A DNA stretch of 64,000 nt from an uncultured Roseibium sp. (GTDB lineage Bacteria; Pseudomonadota; Alphaproteobacteria; Rhizobiales; Stappiaceae). How positions within the stretch are numbered: the stretch's first letter is position 1; each line of letters begins with the position of its first letter. Under the pieces are notes generated by a model. It did not search any database, had not been told where the DNA came from, and was given only the letters and a program-made list of their open reading frames with translations. This document shows positions 35,450 through 43,831 of the stretch, piece by piece. The position numbers and the translations under genes were made by a program. The stretch covers positions 186,001-250,000 of the forward strand of contig NZ_CANMNP010000003.1 of the NCBI RefSeq assembly GCF_947499295.1, read 5' to 3'.

Positions 35450-36148
35450 TCAAGCAGGCTGGAAGCGGTAGCGGCCGGTGATGCGGTAAGAGAAAAGCCG
35501 GTCTTCCAGCTTGGTACCAGCACCGATGTTGTGAACAAGCATCGGACGCTGACCATCGGGCGATTTGCGGTGCGTGACAATGGCCATGTGCGGCAGATTG
35601 CCCGGCAGCAATTGCGATACGATATCGCCCGGAAGATAATCCCTCGGGTCGTCGCTTACTGGAAGCCCGGCGCCTTTCCGGGTGAAAAAGGTCTGCAAGT
35701 TGGGCACACGGCGGTGGTCGATGTTTTTGTCCGGCCGCTTCAGGCCCCAGTTCTTCGGATATGCGTTGAAATCGTTCTTCATGTCAGCGTTGACTTCGCG
35801 TTGAAGATCAAAGCCGAAGGCATCTCGATAGGCGCGGACGATGACGTCCGTACACACACCGCGTTCCCGCGGAATGTCGCCGTTCGGGAACGTCAACCCG
35901 ACATAACCGGGATCGTAGAGAACGGTAACGCCGATCTGGGCTTCGGCTGCGGTTATCAGAACTTCCGCCCAGGTATCGGGATTTTTCCAGATGATGTCCG
36001 TAGAGGATTGATCCCCGCCTAACGCGTCAAGATCTGGCAAACCTGACCGCCCGTCCGTGCTGAGCTTTTGTGCTGGAACGCGTGAGGCCGCTAACAGACC
36101 GCCACCTGCAAGCACCAATCCACCAATCAGAAAACTCCGCCGTCTCAT
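35450..36148 (-). CDS. DUF1287 family secreted protein
   Basis: 232 residues with an N-terminal RRRSFLIGGLVLAGGG leader (Tat-like) and a DUF1287 domain. Conserved points are YDPGYVGLTFPNGDIPRERG followed by VCTDVIVRAYRDA (a candidate catalytic Cys), LPHMAIVTHRK (a His) and LVHNIGAGTK. The Cys/His arrangement resembles NlpC/P60-type peptidases; activity is inferred, and the family is uncharacterised. It converges on the subtilase with a 3-bp gap. Confidence 0.82.
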   Translation of the reverse strand: MRRRSFLIGGLVLAGGGLLAASRVPAQKLSTDGRSGLPDLDALGGDQSSTDIIWKNPDTWAEVLITAAEAQIGVTVLYDPGYVGLTFPNGDIPRERGVCTDVIVRAYRDAFGFDLQREVNADMKNDFNAYPKNWGLKRPDKNIDHRRVPNLQTFFTRKGAGLPVSDDPRDYLPGDIVSQLLPGNLPHMAIVTHRKSPDGQRPMLVHNIGAGTKLEDRLFSYRITGRYRFQPA

Positions 36149-36342
36149 GAACGCTCCCTCTTACCTCGTCTTTTTTCGGTAATCGCAGAGTGAGTCAGCA
36201 ATGCGGCGAAGTCAGTTTATGCTTCGACCGCGGACAAACTATCTTTGGTAAATACTCACGAACGTGATGATAATGGTGCACCGTTGTCGGGTTGATACCC
36301 ACGAGATCGGTTTTGCGCTGTGTTTTCTGACTGGAGACACCC

Positions 36343-37245
36343 ATGGAAGTGCTGCTCCTTTGTGCCGGTTCGGGCCGGAAATCCTGGGAAGGTGAAAGCG
36401 CGAACCGGCCGCTGCGCACCAAAGGCAAACGACAGGCACAAAAAGCCGGAGCATGGATGGGGCGATGCGGCTTGGCTCCGAAAACCGTATACGCGGCTCC
36501 GTGTGAGCGTGCTTGGGTGAGCGCTCAAAAAGCATTGAAAGCAGGTGGTTGGACCAGCGAAAACATCGAAGTCTCCAGACGCCTTGGCAATGGAGTACTG
36601 CCTCGGCTTAAAGGCCGCGGATTGTCGATGCTGGTTGCGAAAGCCTCGGTCATGCGCCAACTCATTGCTGGCCTCAAGTTGAATACTGAGACGGATCTGG
36701 CCCCAGGGGTTCTGCTCCATCTTGGTTTGACCGAAGGAAAGTGGCGTGTGCTTGCACGCGTTGATCCGCGGGATCTTCCCGATTTTTTTCCGTTTCCAGG
36801 TCCAGATGGTCCCGAGCACCGGGAGCGGCCGTTTTACTACTACACCCAGTCTGCGGTTGTGCCCTATAGGAGGACACGAGGCGGGGTTCAGGTCTTGATT
36901 GTTGGTTCCAGCGGTGGCCGTCATTGGGTGGTACCGAAGGGAATTGTTGAACCTGGCCTTGATCCCGGCGCTTCTGCGGTGATCGAGGCACGCGAGGAAG
37001 CAGGTGTTGAGGGAAAGATCAGCGACGAGCCGATAGGCTCCTACCGCTACGAAAAGTGGGGTGCGCTATGCCATGTTGATGTTTACGCCTTGGAGGTCGA
37101 AGCTCTGATCCCGGAGGCTGACTGGAAGGAAAACCATCGTCAGCGGCGATGGGTTACGCCACAGGAAGCCGCTAATCGCGTGGCGCAATCACCAGTCAGC
37201 GCCTTGATCCGCGCGTTCGCAGATGAGCATTCCGCAGACCTTTGA
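36343..37245 (+). CDS. Degenerate SixA-like histidine phosphatase fused to a Nudix domain
   Basis: 300 residues. Residues 1-140 align with SixA-type phosphohistidine phosphatases (RPLRTKGKRQAQKAGAWMG; then VYAAPCERAWVSAQKAL), but the catalytic RHG is replaced by LCAGSGRKS, so the phosphatase should be inactive. Residues 165-290 are a Nudix hydrolase with box GIVEPG...IEAREEAGV at 200-222; the first Glu and the Arg of the consensus are Leu and Ile, while the metal-binding E-x3-EE part is kept. Mycobacterial MutT1 has both domains in the reverse order. The substrate is unknown. Confidence 0.72.
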   Translation: MEVLLLCAGSGRKSWEGESANRPLRTKGKRQAQKAGAWMGRCGLAPKTVYAAPCERAWVSAQKALKAGGWTSENIEVSRRLGNGVLPRLKGRGLSMLVAKASVMRQLIAGLKLNTETDLAPGVLLHLGLTEGKWRVLARVDPRDLPDFFPFPGPDGPEHRERPFYYYTQSAVVPYRRTRGGVQVLIVGSSGGRHWVVPKGIVEPGLDPGASAVIEAREEAGVEGKISDEPIGSYRYEKWGALCHVDVYALEVEALIPEADWKENHRQRRWVTPQEAANRVAQSPVSALIRAFADEHSADL

Positions 37246-37296
37246 GGGCCGGTTGAATCTCAGAAATCAAACGCAAAACTCCGAAAGTTTTGGTTT

Positions 37297-38148
37297 CTAG
37301 ATCGCGGCTTTGAAGGCTGAAGCCAGAGCGTTGAGAGCGCCAGAAAGGCGACCATCCTTGACGCGTGTATGCAGGATTACCGGCAAGGCCGGCAGCTCAG
37401 GCAGCCCAAGTCGAGGACCTACATCAACAGCACCGAGCGGGAGCATGCGCCGAGACAGCGCGGACACACCCATGCCGGCAACAACGGCGGCAGAAACTGC
37501 CGTCACTCCACCGCCGACGAAGACTTCCCTCCATTCAATTCCCGCGCCGTCGAGCAGTTCTCCCGCCAGGCTCCTGACACCGCAAGGTTCGGGCATTGTC
37601 GCAATCGGCAAAGGCTCCCCTTCGTTGTGCCGCCATTTTTGCGATGCGAACCAGGAGTATTTTTCATGAGCGATGGTCTGCCCGCCGTCTCTCCCCTTGT
37701 CGAACCGGACAATTGCGGCATCCAGTAGCCTGAGATCGTAATCTTTCAACAGATCCAGTGAGGACCCTATTCGGATTTCGATGGTGAGTTGAGGATCTTG
37801 CGCATTCATGCGCGCAACCAGAGCCGGAAGGTCTGGTCCGGCAACATGATCGCTCAGACCGATTGCCAGTTTCTGTCGTGACCCGGCGATTGTCGTGAAG
37901 GCACGGTCATGGACCTCAAGCAGTTCTCGTGCATGCTCGAGAAACACTGCTCCGCGCGCGGTCAGTTCCACATGCCTTGGCGTTCGCTGGACGAGTTTGC
38001 AGTCCAGTCTTTCTTCAAGGCGCTTCAATTTCAGTGATATTGCCGACTGGGTTATTCGGGCCATCTCTGCGGCTCGGGTAAAACTGCCAAGCTCGGCGAT
38101 ACGAACGAAGGCACGTACACAATCAAGATCCAGCGCACGATCTACCAT
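37297..38148 (-). CDS. LysR-family transcriptional regulator
   Basis: 283 residues. The winged helix-turn-helix is at residues 5-64 (VRIAELGSFTRAAEMARITQ then SAISLKLKRLEERLDCKL), followed by the substrate-binding domain. It is divergent from the tautomerase gene with 91 bp between, so that gene is the likely target. No TN11A motif is obvious by eye. The inducer is unknown. Confidence 0.9.
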   Translation of the reverse strand: MVDRALDLDCVRAFVRIAELGSFTRAAEMARITQSAISLKLKRLEERLDCKLVQRTPRHVELTARGAVFLEHARELLEVHDRAFTTIAGSRQKLAIGLSDHVAGPDLPALVARMNAQDPQLTIEIRIGSSLDLLKDYDLRLLDAAIVRFDKGRDGGQTIAHEKYSWFASQKWRHNEGEPLPIATMPEPCGVRSLAGELLDGAGIEWREVFVGGGVTAVSAAVVAGMGVSALSRRMLPLGAVDVGPRLGLPELPALPVILHTRVKDGRLSGALNALASAFKAAI

Positions 38149-38239
38149 AAAGATTTTTTATCTCTGTAATCCGGTGCCATTTTGTTTTGAAATGATAATT
38201 TGAGTAGGTCAATGAATGCAAGCGTCTCTGGAGGACCAA

Positions 38240-38614
38240 ATGCCAATTGTTCATGTGTCAATGTGTGCCGGGCAATCGAAGACCTATCGCGAAGCTGTGC
38301 TGGATGGCGTGTACCTGGCCATGCGAGATGCCTTGCAGGTTCCTGATGACGATCGCTTCATGACCCTCACTGAACACGCGCCGGAAAATTTCCGCTACGG
38401 CTCTGCATTCGGGGTCGAGCGCAGCATAAACGTCCTTTACATCACGATCTCGGTTTTCAATACACGCACAGCCGAGCAGAAAGCGGCTCTGTTTCAACGG
38501 ATTGCGGAAGTGTTGTCTCAAAATCCGGGTGTCCGCCCAGAAGATCTGTTCGTGACTGTGCATGACCTGCCGAAGGAGAATTGGTCAGTCGGTCATGGTC
38601 GTCCGTTTGCCTGA
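38240..38614 (+). CDS. 4-oxalocrotonate tautomerase-family enzyme
   Basis: 124 residues. ATG 38240, after a GGAGGA site, places Pro directly after the initiator Met (MPIVHVSMCAGQS), giving the catalytic amino-terminal Pro; an earlier ATG at 38216 would bury it. The chain is double the size of small 4-OT monomers, as in fused or MIF-like tautomerases. Conserved ENFRYGSAFGVERS may hold the acid-binding Arg residues. It is divergent from a LysR regulator. Confidence 0.85.
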   Translation: MPIVHVSMCAGQSKTYREAVLDGVYLAMRDALQVPDDDRFMTLTEHAPENFRYGSAFGVERSINVLYITISVFNTRTAEQKAALFQRIAEVLSQNPGVRPEDLFVTVHDLPKENWSVGHGRPFA

Positions 38615-38679
38615 GGTTTCAAGAGCAAATGAGGCGACGCGTTCCAGCCATGCTGGCAGTCGCAGGGCCGTCCATGCCC

Positions 38680-39720
38680 TCAACCCCAGGTCTGAAGTTC
38701 TGCCGAATAGCTGGACAGGTCGCCAAAGTGCTCCTTGACCCAGTTCGGATCATAGTAGGTATCAAGATACCGCTGACCGCTGTCACACATCAGCGTGACG
38801 ATTGAACCATCTTCACCCTGGTCCAACATTTTTCGGGCGATCTGCAGAGAGCCCCAGAGATTGGTGCCTGTAGAAGCGCCCGCCTTCCGGTCGGTCAGCT
38901 TTTCGAGCCACAATATGGTCGCTACGCTGGCAGCGTCGGGAACCTTGATCATGTCATCGATCACATCGGGCAAAAATGAATGCTCGACCTTCGGGCGACC
39001 AATGCCCTCTATACGGCTGGATTTCTCTGAAGTGAGGGTGCGATCTCCAGTCTGGTAGGCATCATAGAAGACCGAATTTTCCGGATCGACAACCGTGAGC
39101 TTGGTGTCATAGCCTTTGTAGCGGATATATCTGCCAAGAGTTGCGGATGTTCCGCCTGTGCCGGCACTCATGACCAGTCTTTTCGGTGTCGAATGAGGTT
39201 CCCATTCCAGCTGCCGGAAGATGCTTTCGGCGATGTTGTTATTGCCGCGCCAGTCGGTTGCCCGTTCCGCATAAGTGAACTGGTCCATGAAATAGCCGTT
39301 AATGGAGGCTGCGAGATCCACTGCTGCACCGTGCATCTCCGGTGCCGATTCAACAAAATACGTTTCGCCGCCGTGAAGGCGGATCTGTCCGATTTTGCTG
39401 TGCGCGGTGCTTTTGGGCACCACAGCTATGAACCTGGCACCGATCATGTTTGCGAAATAGGCTTCCGACACAGCGGTGCTGCCCGAGGACGCTTCAATGA
39501 CTGGCGTACCTTCCCTGATCTTGCCATTGCAAAGTGCATATAGAAAAAGAGATCTCGCAAGGCGATGTTTCAAGCTGCCGGTCGGGTGCGTGCTTTCGTC
39601 CTTCAGATAAATGTCGACACCCTTCAGGGAGGGCAGGGGCAGTTTGAACAGATGCGTATCGGCTGAACGATGTGCGTCCGCATTGATCCTGGTGATCGCT
39701 TCTTTTACCCAAGTGCTCAC
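38680..39720 (-). CDS. PLP-dependent cysteine synthase-fold enzyme (Cds1-like)
   Basis: 346 residues from GTG 39720, which follows GGAAGGCGG; a TTG 15 bases upstream is less likely. It is a fold-type II PLP enzyme: the Schiff-base lysine is Lys51 in PTGSLKHRLA, the substrate loop is EASSGSTAVSEA (SSGNTG in CysK), and the phosphate loop is SAGTGGTSATLGRY. The layout and the long C-terminus (VTLMCDSGQRYLDTYYD) fit the L-cysteine desulfhydrase Cds1 branch found in actinobacteria and some proteobacteria. Desulfhydrase activity is inferred. Confidence 0.78.
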   Translation of the reverse strand: MSTWVKEAITRINADAHRSADTHLFKLPLPSLKGVDIYLKDESTHPTGSLKHRLARSLFLYALCNGKIREGTPVIEASSGSTAVSEAYFANMIGARFIAVVPKSTAHSKIGQIRLHGGETYFVESAPEMHGAAVDLAASINGYFMDQFTYAERATDWRGNNNIAESIFRQLEWEPHSTPKRLVMSAGTGGTSATLGRYIRYKGYDTKLTVVDPENSVFYDAYQTGDRTLTSEKSSRIEGIGRPKVEHSFLPDVIDDMIKVPDAASVATILWLEKLTDRKAGASTGTNLWGSLQIARKMLDQGEDGSIVTLMCDSGQRYLDTYYDPNWVKEHFGDLSSYSAELQTWG

Positions 39721-39756
39721 AATCCGCCTTCCCAATCACCGCTGCCCAATTCGAAA

Positions 39757-41034
39757 TTAGTTCGCCCTTCCGGATCGGTTTTCTCCGATCAACTTTGGCA
39801 GCCGCCAGATAACCGGCAAAGACACAAGGACAGCGGCGATCACATAGTAGACAGGCGCAAAATCGTCGCCTGTTCTGTTGACCAGATAGGTTGCAATCAT
39901 CGGCGTTGTGCCGCCAAAGATTGCCATGCAGGTGTTGTAGCCCAGTGCAACGACACTGCAGCGCAAATGATCCGGCGCCATCAACGTCAAAGCCGACACG
40001 GACAATGCCCATCCAACGGTGCTGGTGATTGTCAGGCCGAACTGCCCGAGGAACACAATGCCAATGTCGGGTCGATGCATCAGCCACCAGCTGGGGATGG
40101 CTACAAGAAGCGTACCGACTGCACCGACGAGAAAAACCGATCTTTGACCGAACCTGTCTGCGGCCAGACCGCAAACCGGCACGAGCAGGGCCATGACAAT
40201 CAAGTTGACGGTGGTAATGTCGAGCGCAGCGGCGGAGGTGAAGTGCATTTGCGACGTCAGGTATGAGACCGCATAGACAAAGATAACGAAGTAGATGACC
40301 GCGCTCGGGATCAGCAGCAGCACCATCTGGATCAGCAGTCTCCAGTGATCACGAAGACTTTCCATGATTGGAGAGGCTTTGCTCTTTTGCGCATCGTTCG
40401 GCGCGCTTTCAGTCAGGCTGCGCCTCAAAACGGCACTGAAAAGAGCAACCAGAGCGCCAAGTGCGAACGGGAGCCGCCATCCCCATGACTGCATGTCTTC
40501 CGGAGACAGGATGGAGCTCACTGCTGCAGGCACAGCAGAGCCCAGGACGCAGCCCCACATCATGGCGAAGGCGACCCAAGCCCCTGTGAGGGCCTTTCGC
40601 CCGGGTTGGGCCTGTTCCACCAGCAAAACACCGGAGGCGGTGTATTCACCTGCAACTGAAATACCCTGGACGACACGGATAAGAACCAGCAGAACCGCAG
40701 CCGTGACGCCGATTTCTTCGTAGGTTGGCAAAAGCGCAATTGCGAGCGAGCCTGCGCCCATCAACAGTACCGAAATCATCAAGGCTGTCTTGCGCCCGAT
40801 CCTGTCGCCGATATGCCCGAATATCACGCTGCCGATTGGCCGGGCAGCGTATCCGACGGCAAGCACCGCAAAGGCGGACAACAGGGAAGCGAACTTGTCT
40901 TCGGAGGGAAAGAACAAGGCCGCAAGCGTAGGTGCCAGAAAGCCATAGACTGTGAAATCATACCACTCCAAAACATTGCCGCTTGCCGCGGCGAAGATGG
41001 AACGCGGGGGCAGTTTTGCTTTTGTCGTGGTCAT
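39757..41034 (-). CDS. MFS transporter, metabolite:H+ symporter (MHS) family
   Basis: About 425 residues with twelve membrane spans. GHIGDRIGRKTALM between spans 2 and 3 and RVVQGISVAGEY near span 4 are typical of MHS members such as proline/betaine, citrate and shikimate symporters. ATG 41034 is preferred; a TTG 12 bases upstream is possible. It lies 36 bp before the Cds1-like gene in the same direction, which suggests uptake of an amino acid or other small zwitterion used with that enzyme. Confidence 0.85.
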   Translation of the reverse strand: MTTTKAKLPPRSIFAAASGNVLEWYDFTVYGFLAPTLAALFFPSEDKFASLLSAFAVLAVGYAARPIGSVIFGHIGDRIGRKTALMISVLLMGAGSLAIALLPTYEEIGVTAAVLLVLIRVVQGISVAGEYTASGVLLVEQAQPGRKALTGAWVAFAMMWGCVLGSAVPAAVSSILSPEDMQSWGWRLPFALGALVALFSAVLRRSLTESAPNDAQKSKASPIMESLRDHWRLLIQMVLLLIPSAVIYFVIFVYAVSYLTSQMHFTSAAALDITTVNLIVMALLVPVCGLAADRFGQRSVFLVGAVGTLLVAIPSWWLMHRPDIGIVFLGQFGLTITSTVGWALSVSALTLMAPDHLRCSVVALGYNTCMAIFGGTTPMIATYLVNRTGDDFAPVYYVIAAVLVSLPVIWRLPKLIGENRSGRAN

Positions 41035-41231
41035 TGTTGCGCGCAAATGCCTTTGGAATGCTGATCGGTTCTGACGATTTTAGCCGTGTTGGGAGACATG
41101 GCTGAAAGGCGGAGTTGCATTGAAGGCTCGCATAAGCGCAGAGCACATGAAACCCCTTTCGACGCGGTTGCCATGGATCAACCGGGGCAGCAGCAGAGGA
41201 GGTGCCCCGGTCAGGTCAGTCTTTCTCAGTC

Positions 41232-41543
41232 TCAGGCAAGCTTCATTGTTACGATGCCAGCGACAATCAGAAGCGCAGCAACCAGGCGCTGGATGGTTAC
41301 TGTTTCGCCAAGAAACCAGATGCCGACCACAAAGGCGCCAACGGCGCCTATCCCGGTCCAGATCATATAACTGGTTCCCAGCGGAAGGCTGCGCATCGAA
41401 AGCGAAAGAAGAGCGAACGAGGCCACCATTGCGCCAAGCATGATCAGCGTTGGTGTCAAACGCGTGAACCCCTGCGATTCCTTCATCGCGAACGCCCAGA
41501 CGATTTCAAGGAAACCTGCGGCGAGCAAAAAAATCCAAGCCAT
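41232..41543 (-). CDS. sugE: SMR-family guanidinium exporter (SugE/Gdx)
   Basis: 103 residues with four membrane spans. The span-1 Glu is in AGFLEIVWAFAMKESQGFTR, a pattern of the SugE/Gdx branch and not of the quaternary ammonium EmrE branch, and the AYxxWxGIG-type motif reads SYMIWTGIGAVGAF. Gdx exchanges guanidinium for protons. A guanidine-II riboswitch directly upstream (41560-41602) confirms the assignment. Confidence 0.95.
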   Translation of the reverse strand: MAWIFLLAAGFLEIVWAFAMKESQGFTRLTPTLIMLGAMVASFALLSLSMRSLPLGTSYMIWTGIGAVGAFVVGIWFLGETVTIQRLVAALLIVAGIVTMKLA

Positions 41544-41559
41544 GGGATCTTCTCCTGGC

Positions 41560-41602
41560 CGGGCCGTCCCGTTGATTTGATGGAAGTTGGAGGCCGTCCT
41601 CC
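41560..41602 (-). promoter_or_regulatory. Guanidine-II (mini-ykkC) riboswitch
   Basis: On the minus strand two hairpins with ACGG tetraloops lie in tandem: GGAGG-ACGG-CCTCC (41602-41589) and CGGG-ACGG-CCCG (41571-41560), separated by 17 nt. Two adjacent ACGR-loop hairpins are the whole guanidine-II consensus. The sugE ribosome site AGGAGA (41556-41551) follows at once, so ligand binding to the paired hairpins would free it and permit translation. Confidence 0.9.
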
Positions 41603-41675
41603 GGCTGTTCAGGTGGGGTGCCGACTTGCTGGTTCAAGTGAAATTTCTTTCATGTTGAATAGCAAGTTCGAGGCA

Positions 41676-42221
41676 CTAAAGCGGAATGCCGCTGATATGT
41701 GCCACAAGTTCGAGGCTGTTTCTGACACCAAGTTTTTTCATCAATCGAGCCCTGTGAATATCAACCGTTCGTGGCGAGATTTCCAGAACACGGGCAATTT
41801 CCTTGGAGGTCTTTCCTTCGACCATAAGCGTTGCCACCTGCCGTTCCCGCACGCTCATGTCGGTAATCGGCCTGTCTTCGGAAATGTCGGCAAAGGACCA
41901 GACAGCGCGCGCAAAAGGTTCTGCGGCATCCAGCGACTGGCCGCGAACACGGCACCAGAACAGCTCTCCGTCTTGTCGGCGCATAATTCGTTCGTCACGG
42001 TATCGGCCGGTTCCCATCATTTTCTGGGCGCCTATCTGGCCGATGCGGGAAAACTCCTCTGAAGAGGGGTAAAGGATCGACAGAGAGGCGTCAGTCAGCT
42101 CAGCACGGGAATAGCCGAACATCTCGGCAAAGAGTGTGTTGCACTTCTTTATGCATCGGTTTTCGGAGTAAATCAGCCCGACCGGCGCGAATTCAAAAGC
42201 GATTGTCTCGCTGTCTTCCAT
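41676..42221 (-). CDS. PAS-LuxR single-protein regulator
   Basis: 181 residues from ATG 42221, which follows GGGGAGA; the long upstream frame has no site. An N-terminal PAS domain (about residues 5-110, MFGYSRAELTDASLSILYPS; QDGELFWCRVRGQSLD) precedes a LuxR helix-turn-helix (about 120-178, SVRERQVATLMVEGKTSKEI, then RVLEISPRTVDIHRARLMKK). There is no receiver domain, so the signal is sensed by the PAS domain. It is divergent from the acyl-CoA ligase operon with 80 bp between, a likely target. Confidence 0.88.
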   Translation of the reverse strand: MEDSETIAFEFAPVGLIYSENRCIKKCNTLFAEMFGYSRAELTDASLSILYPSSEEFSRIGQIGAQKMMGTGRYRDERIMRRQDGELFWCRVRGQSLDAAEPFARAVWSFADISEDRPITDMSVRERQVATLMVEGKTSKEIARVLEISPRTVDIHRARLMKKLGVRNSLELVAHISGIPL

Positions 42222-42301
42222 GTTCTCCCCGTTAGGTAAATTGACGTAATTCCTCAGAACGTCTCGCAATAGTATCTGAAAGGTCGCATAGGGAGGCAAG
42301 A

Positions 42302-43831
42302 ATGAACCCGGCAGAATGGCTTTATAGAAGCGCGGCAAGAATGCCTGATGCACCAGCGCTTCATACCGGCACAACATGTACTGCCAACTATGGCGAGTTT
42401 GCCAAACGTGCCGGCTCCATCGCCTTGGCTTTGTCCAAAGAAGATGTCGGCAAAGGCGACCGCGTCGCATTTTACTGTGCCAACCGGACCGAGTATCTGG
42501 AAGCCCTCTATGGCGCATGGTGGATCGGTGCATCGGTTGTCCCGATCAACGCCAAACTGCATGTCAAAGAAGCTGCCTGGATGATCGAAAATTCCGGAGC
42601 GTCTTTTGTCTTTGCGGATGAGGAATCCGGCAGGCAACTCGCACGGCTTGTCGATCAGAATGTGCGTATCGTCAGTCTGTCGGGTGAAGAGTTTGGCGCA
42701 ATGCGCTGCTCCCAGTCGGACAAAATTCCGGTCGCCCTCCAAAAGGATGATCTTGCCTGGTTGTTTTATACATCCGGCACGACCGGCAAGCCCAAGGGCG
42801 TCATGATAACGTGTGGAAACATCCTTTCCATGACGCTGACCTACTTTTCAGACGTGGATGAAGTCAAAACCCAGGACGCCATCCTGTATGCGGCCCCAAT
42901 GAGCCACGGGGCTGGTCTCTACAATTTCATGCATGTCCTGAAGGGCGCGCGGCATGTTGTGCCCGAAGGCGGTGGCTTCGACGCCGAAGAGATACTGAAG
43001 ATTGCTCCTCTGATCGGTTCCGTGTCGATGTTCGCAGCCCCGACGATGGTTCGAAGGCTTATAGACGAAGCCAAGGCGAAGAACCTTTCCGGCAAAGGCC
43101 TCAGGACCATCGTCTATGCCGGTGGACCGATGTACGAGGCGGACATTCTGGAGGCTGTCAATCTGATGGGGCCTCGCTTCATCCAGATTTACGGCCAGGG
43201 TGAGTGTCCCATGGGAATCACGGCACTGCCACGAGAAGAAGTGTCTGATCGTGGTCATCCGCGTTGGCGAGAACGGCTGAATTCAGTCGGAACAGCGCAG
43301 TCCGCTGTCCTTGTTGCGATTGTCGATGAGGCAGGAAACAATCTTTCGCCCGGTGAAGTGGGGGAAATTGTGGTGAAGGGGCCTACCGTCATGAAGGGAT
43401 ATTGGAACAACCCGGATGCGACTTCGAAAACACTTCGGCAAGGCTGGTTGTGGACGGGAGATCTCGGGCGCATGGACGATGCCGGGTATGTGACCCTTCA
43501 GGATCGCTCCAAGGACGTGATCATTTCCGGTGGTTCCAATATCTACCCACGCGAAGTGGAAGAGGCTCTGCTGAGCCATGTGGGCGTGCGTGAAGTGGCG
43601 GTTGTCGGCCGGGTTGACCCGGAGTGGGGTGAAACCGTAGTGGCCTTCGTTGTCTGCAACGATGATCATGGCGTCACGACACAACTACTGGATTCCCATT
43701 GTCTGGATCAGATTGCACGGTTCAAACGACCAAAAGAGTATCGTTTCGTTTCTGAACTGCCGAAGAACAACTACGGAAAGGTTCTGAAGACGAAGCTTCG
43801 GGACAGAGTGAACGAGGAGGAGCAGACATGA
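42302..43831 (+). CDS. Acyl-CoA synthetase (AMP-dependent ligase)
   Basis: 509 residues with the full ANL fold. The motifs are FYTSGTTGKPKGVM (ATP loop), IQIYGQGECPMGIT, GWLWTGDLGRMDDAG, DRSKDVIISGGSNIYPREVE and the C-terminal NNYGKVLKTKLR with the adenylation Lys. It activates a carboxylic acid to its CoA thioester; the acid is unknown, perhaps a medium- or short-chain or aromatic acid. A strong AGGGAGG site precedes it. The downstream dehydrogenase gene overlaps by ATGA, so the two act together. Confidence 0.88.
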   Translation: MNPAEWLYRSAARMPDAPALHTGTTCTANYGEFAKRAGSIALALSKEDVGKGDRVAFYCANRTEYLEALYGAWWIGASVVPINAKLHVKEAAWMIENSGASFVFADEESGRQLARLVDQNVRIVSLSGEEFGAMRCSQSDKIPVALQKDDLAWLFYTSGTTGKPKGVMITCGNILSMTLTYFSDVDEVKTQDAILYAAPMSHGAGLYNFMHVLKGARHVVPEGGGFDAEEILKIAPLIGSVSMFAAPTMVRRLIDEAKAKNLSGKGLRTIVYAGGPMYEADILEAVNLMGPRFIQIYGQGECPMGITALPREEVSDRGHPRWRERLNSVGTAQSAVLVAIVDEAGNNLSPGEVGEIVVKGPTVMKGYWNNPDATSKTLRQGWLWTGDLGRMDDAGYVTLQDRSKDVIISGGSNIYPREVEEALLSHVGVREVAVVGRVDPEWGETVVAFVVCNDDHGVTTQLLDSHCLDQIARFKRPKEYRFVSELPKNNYGKVLKTKLRDRVNEEEQT

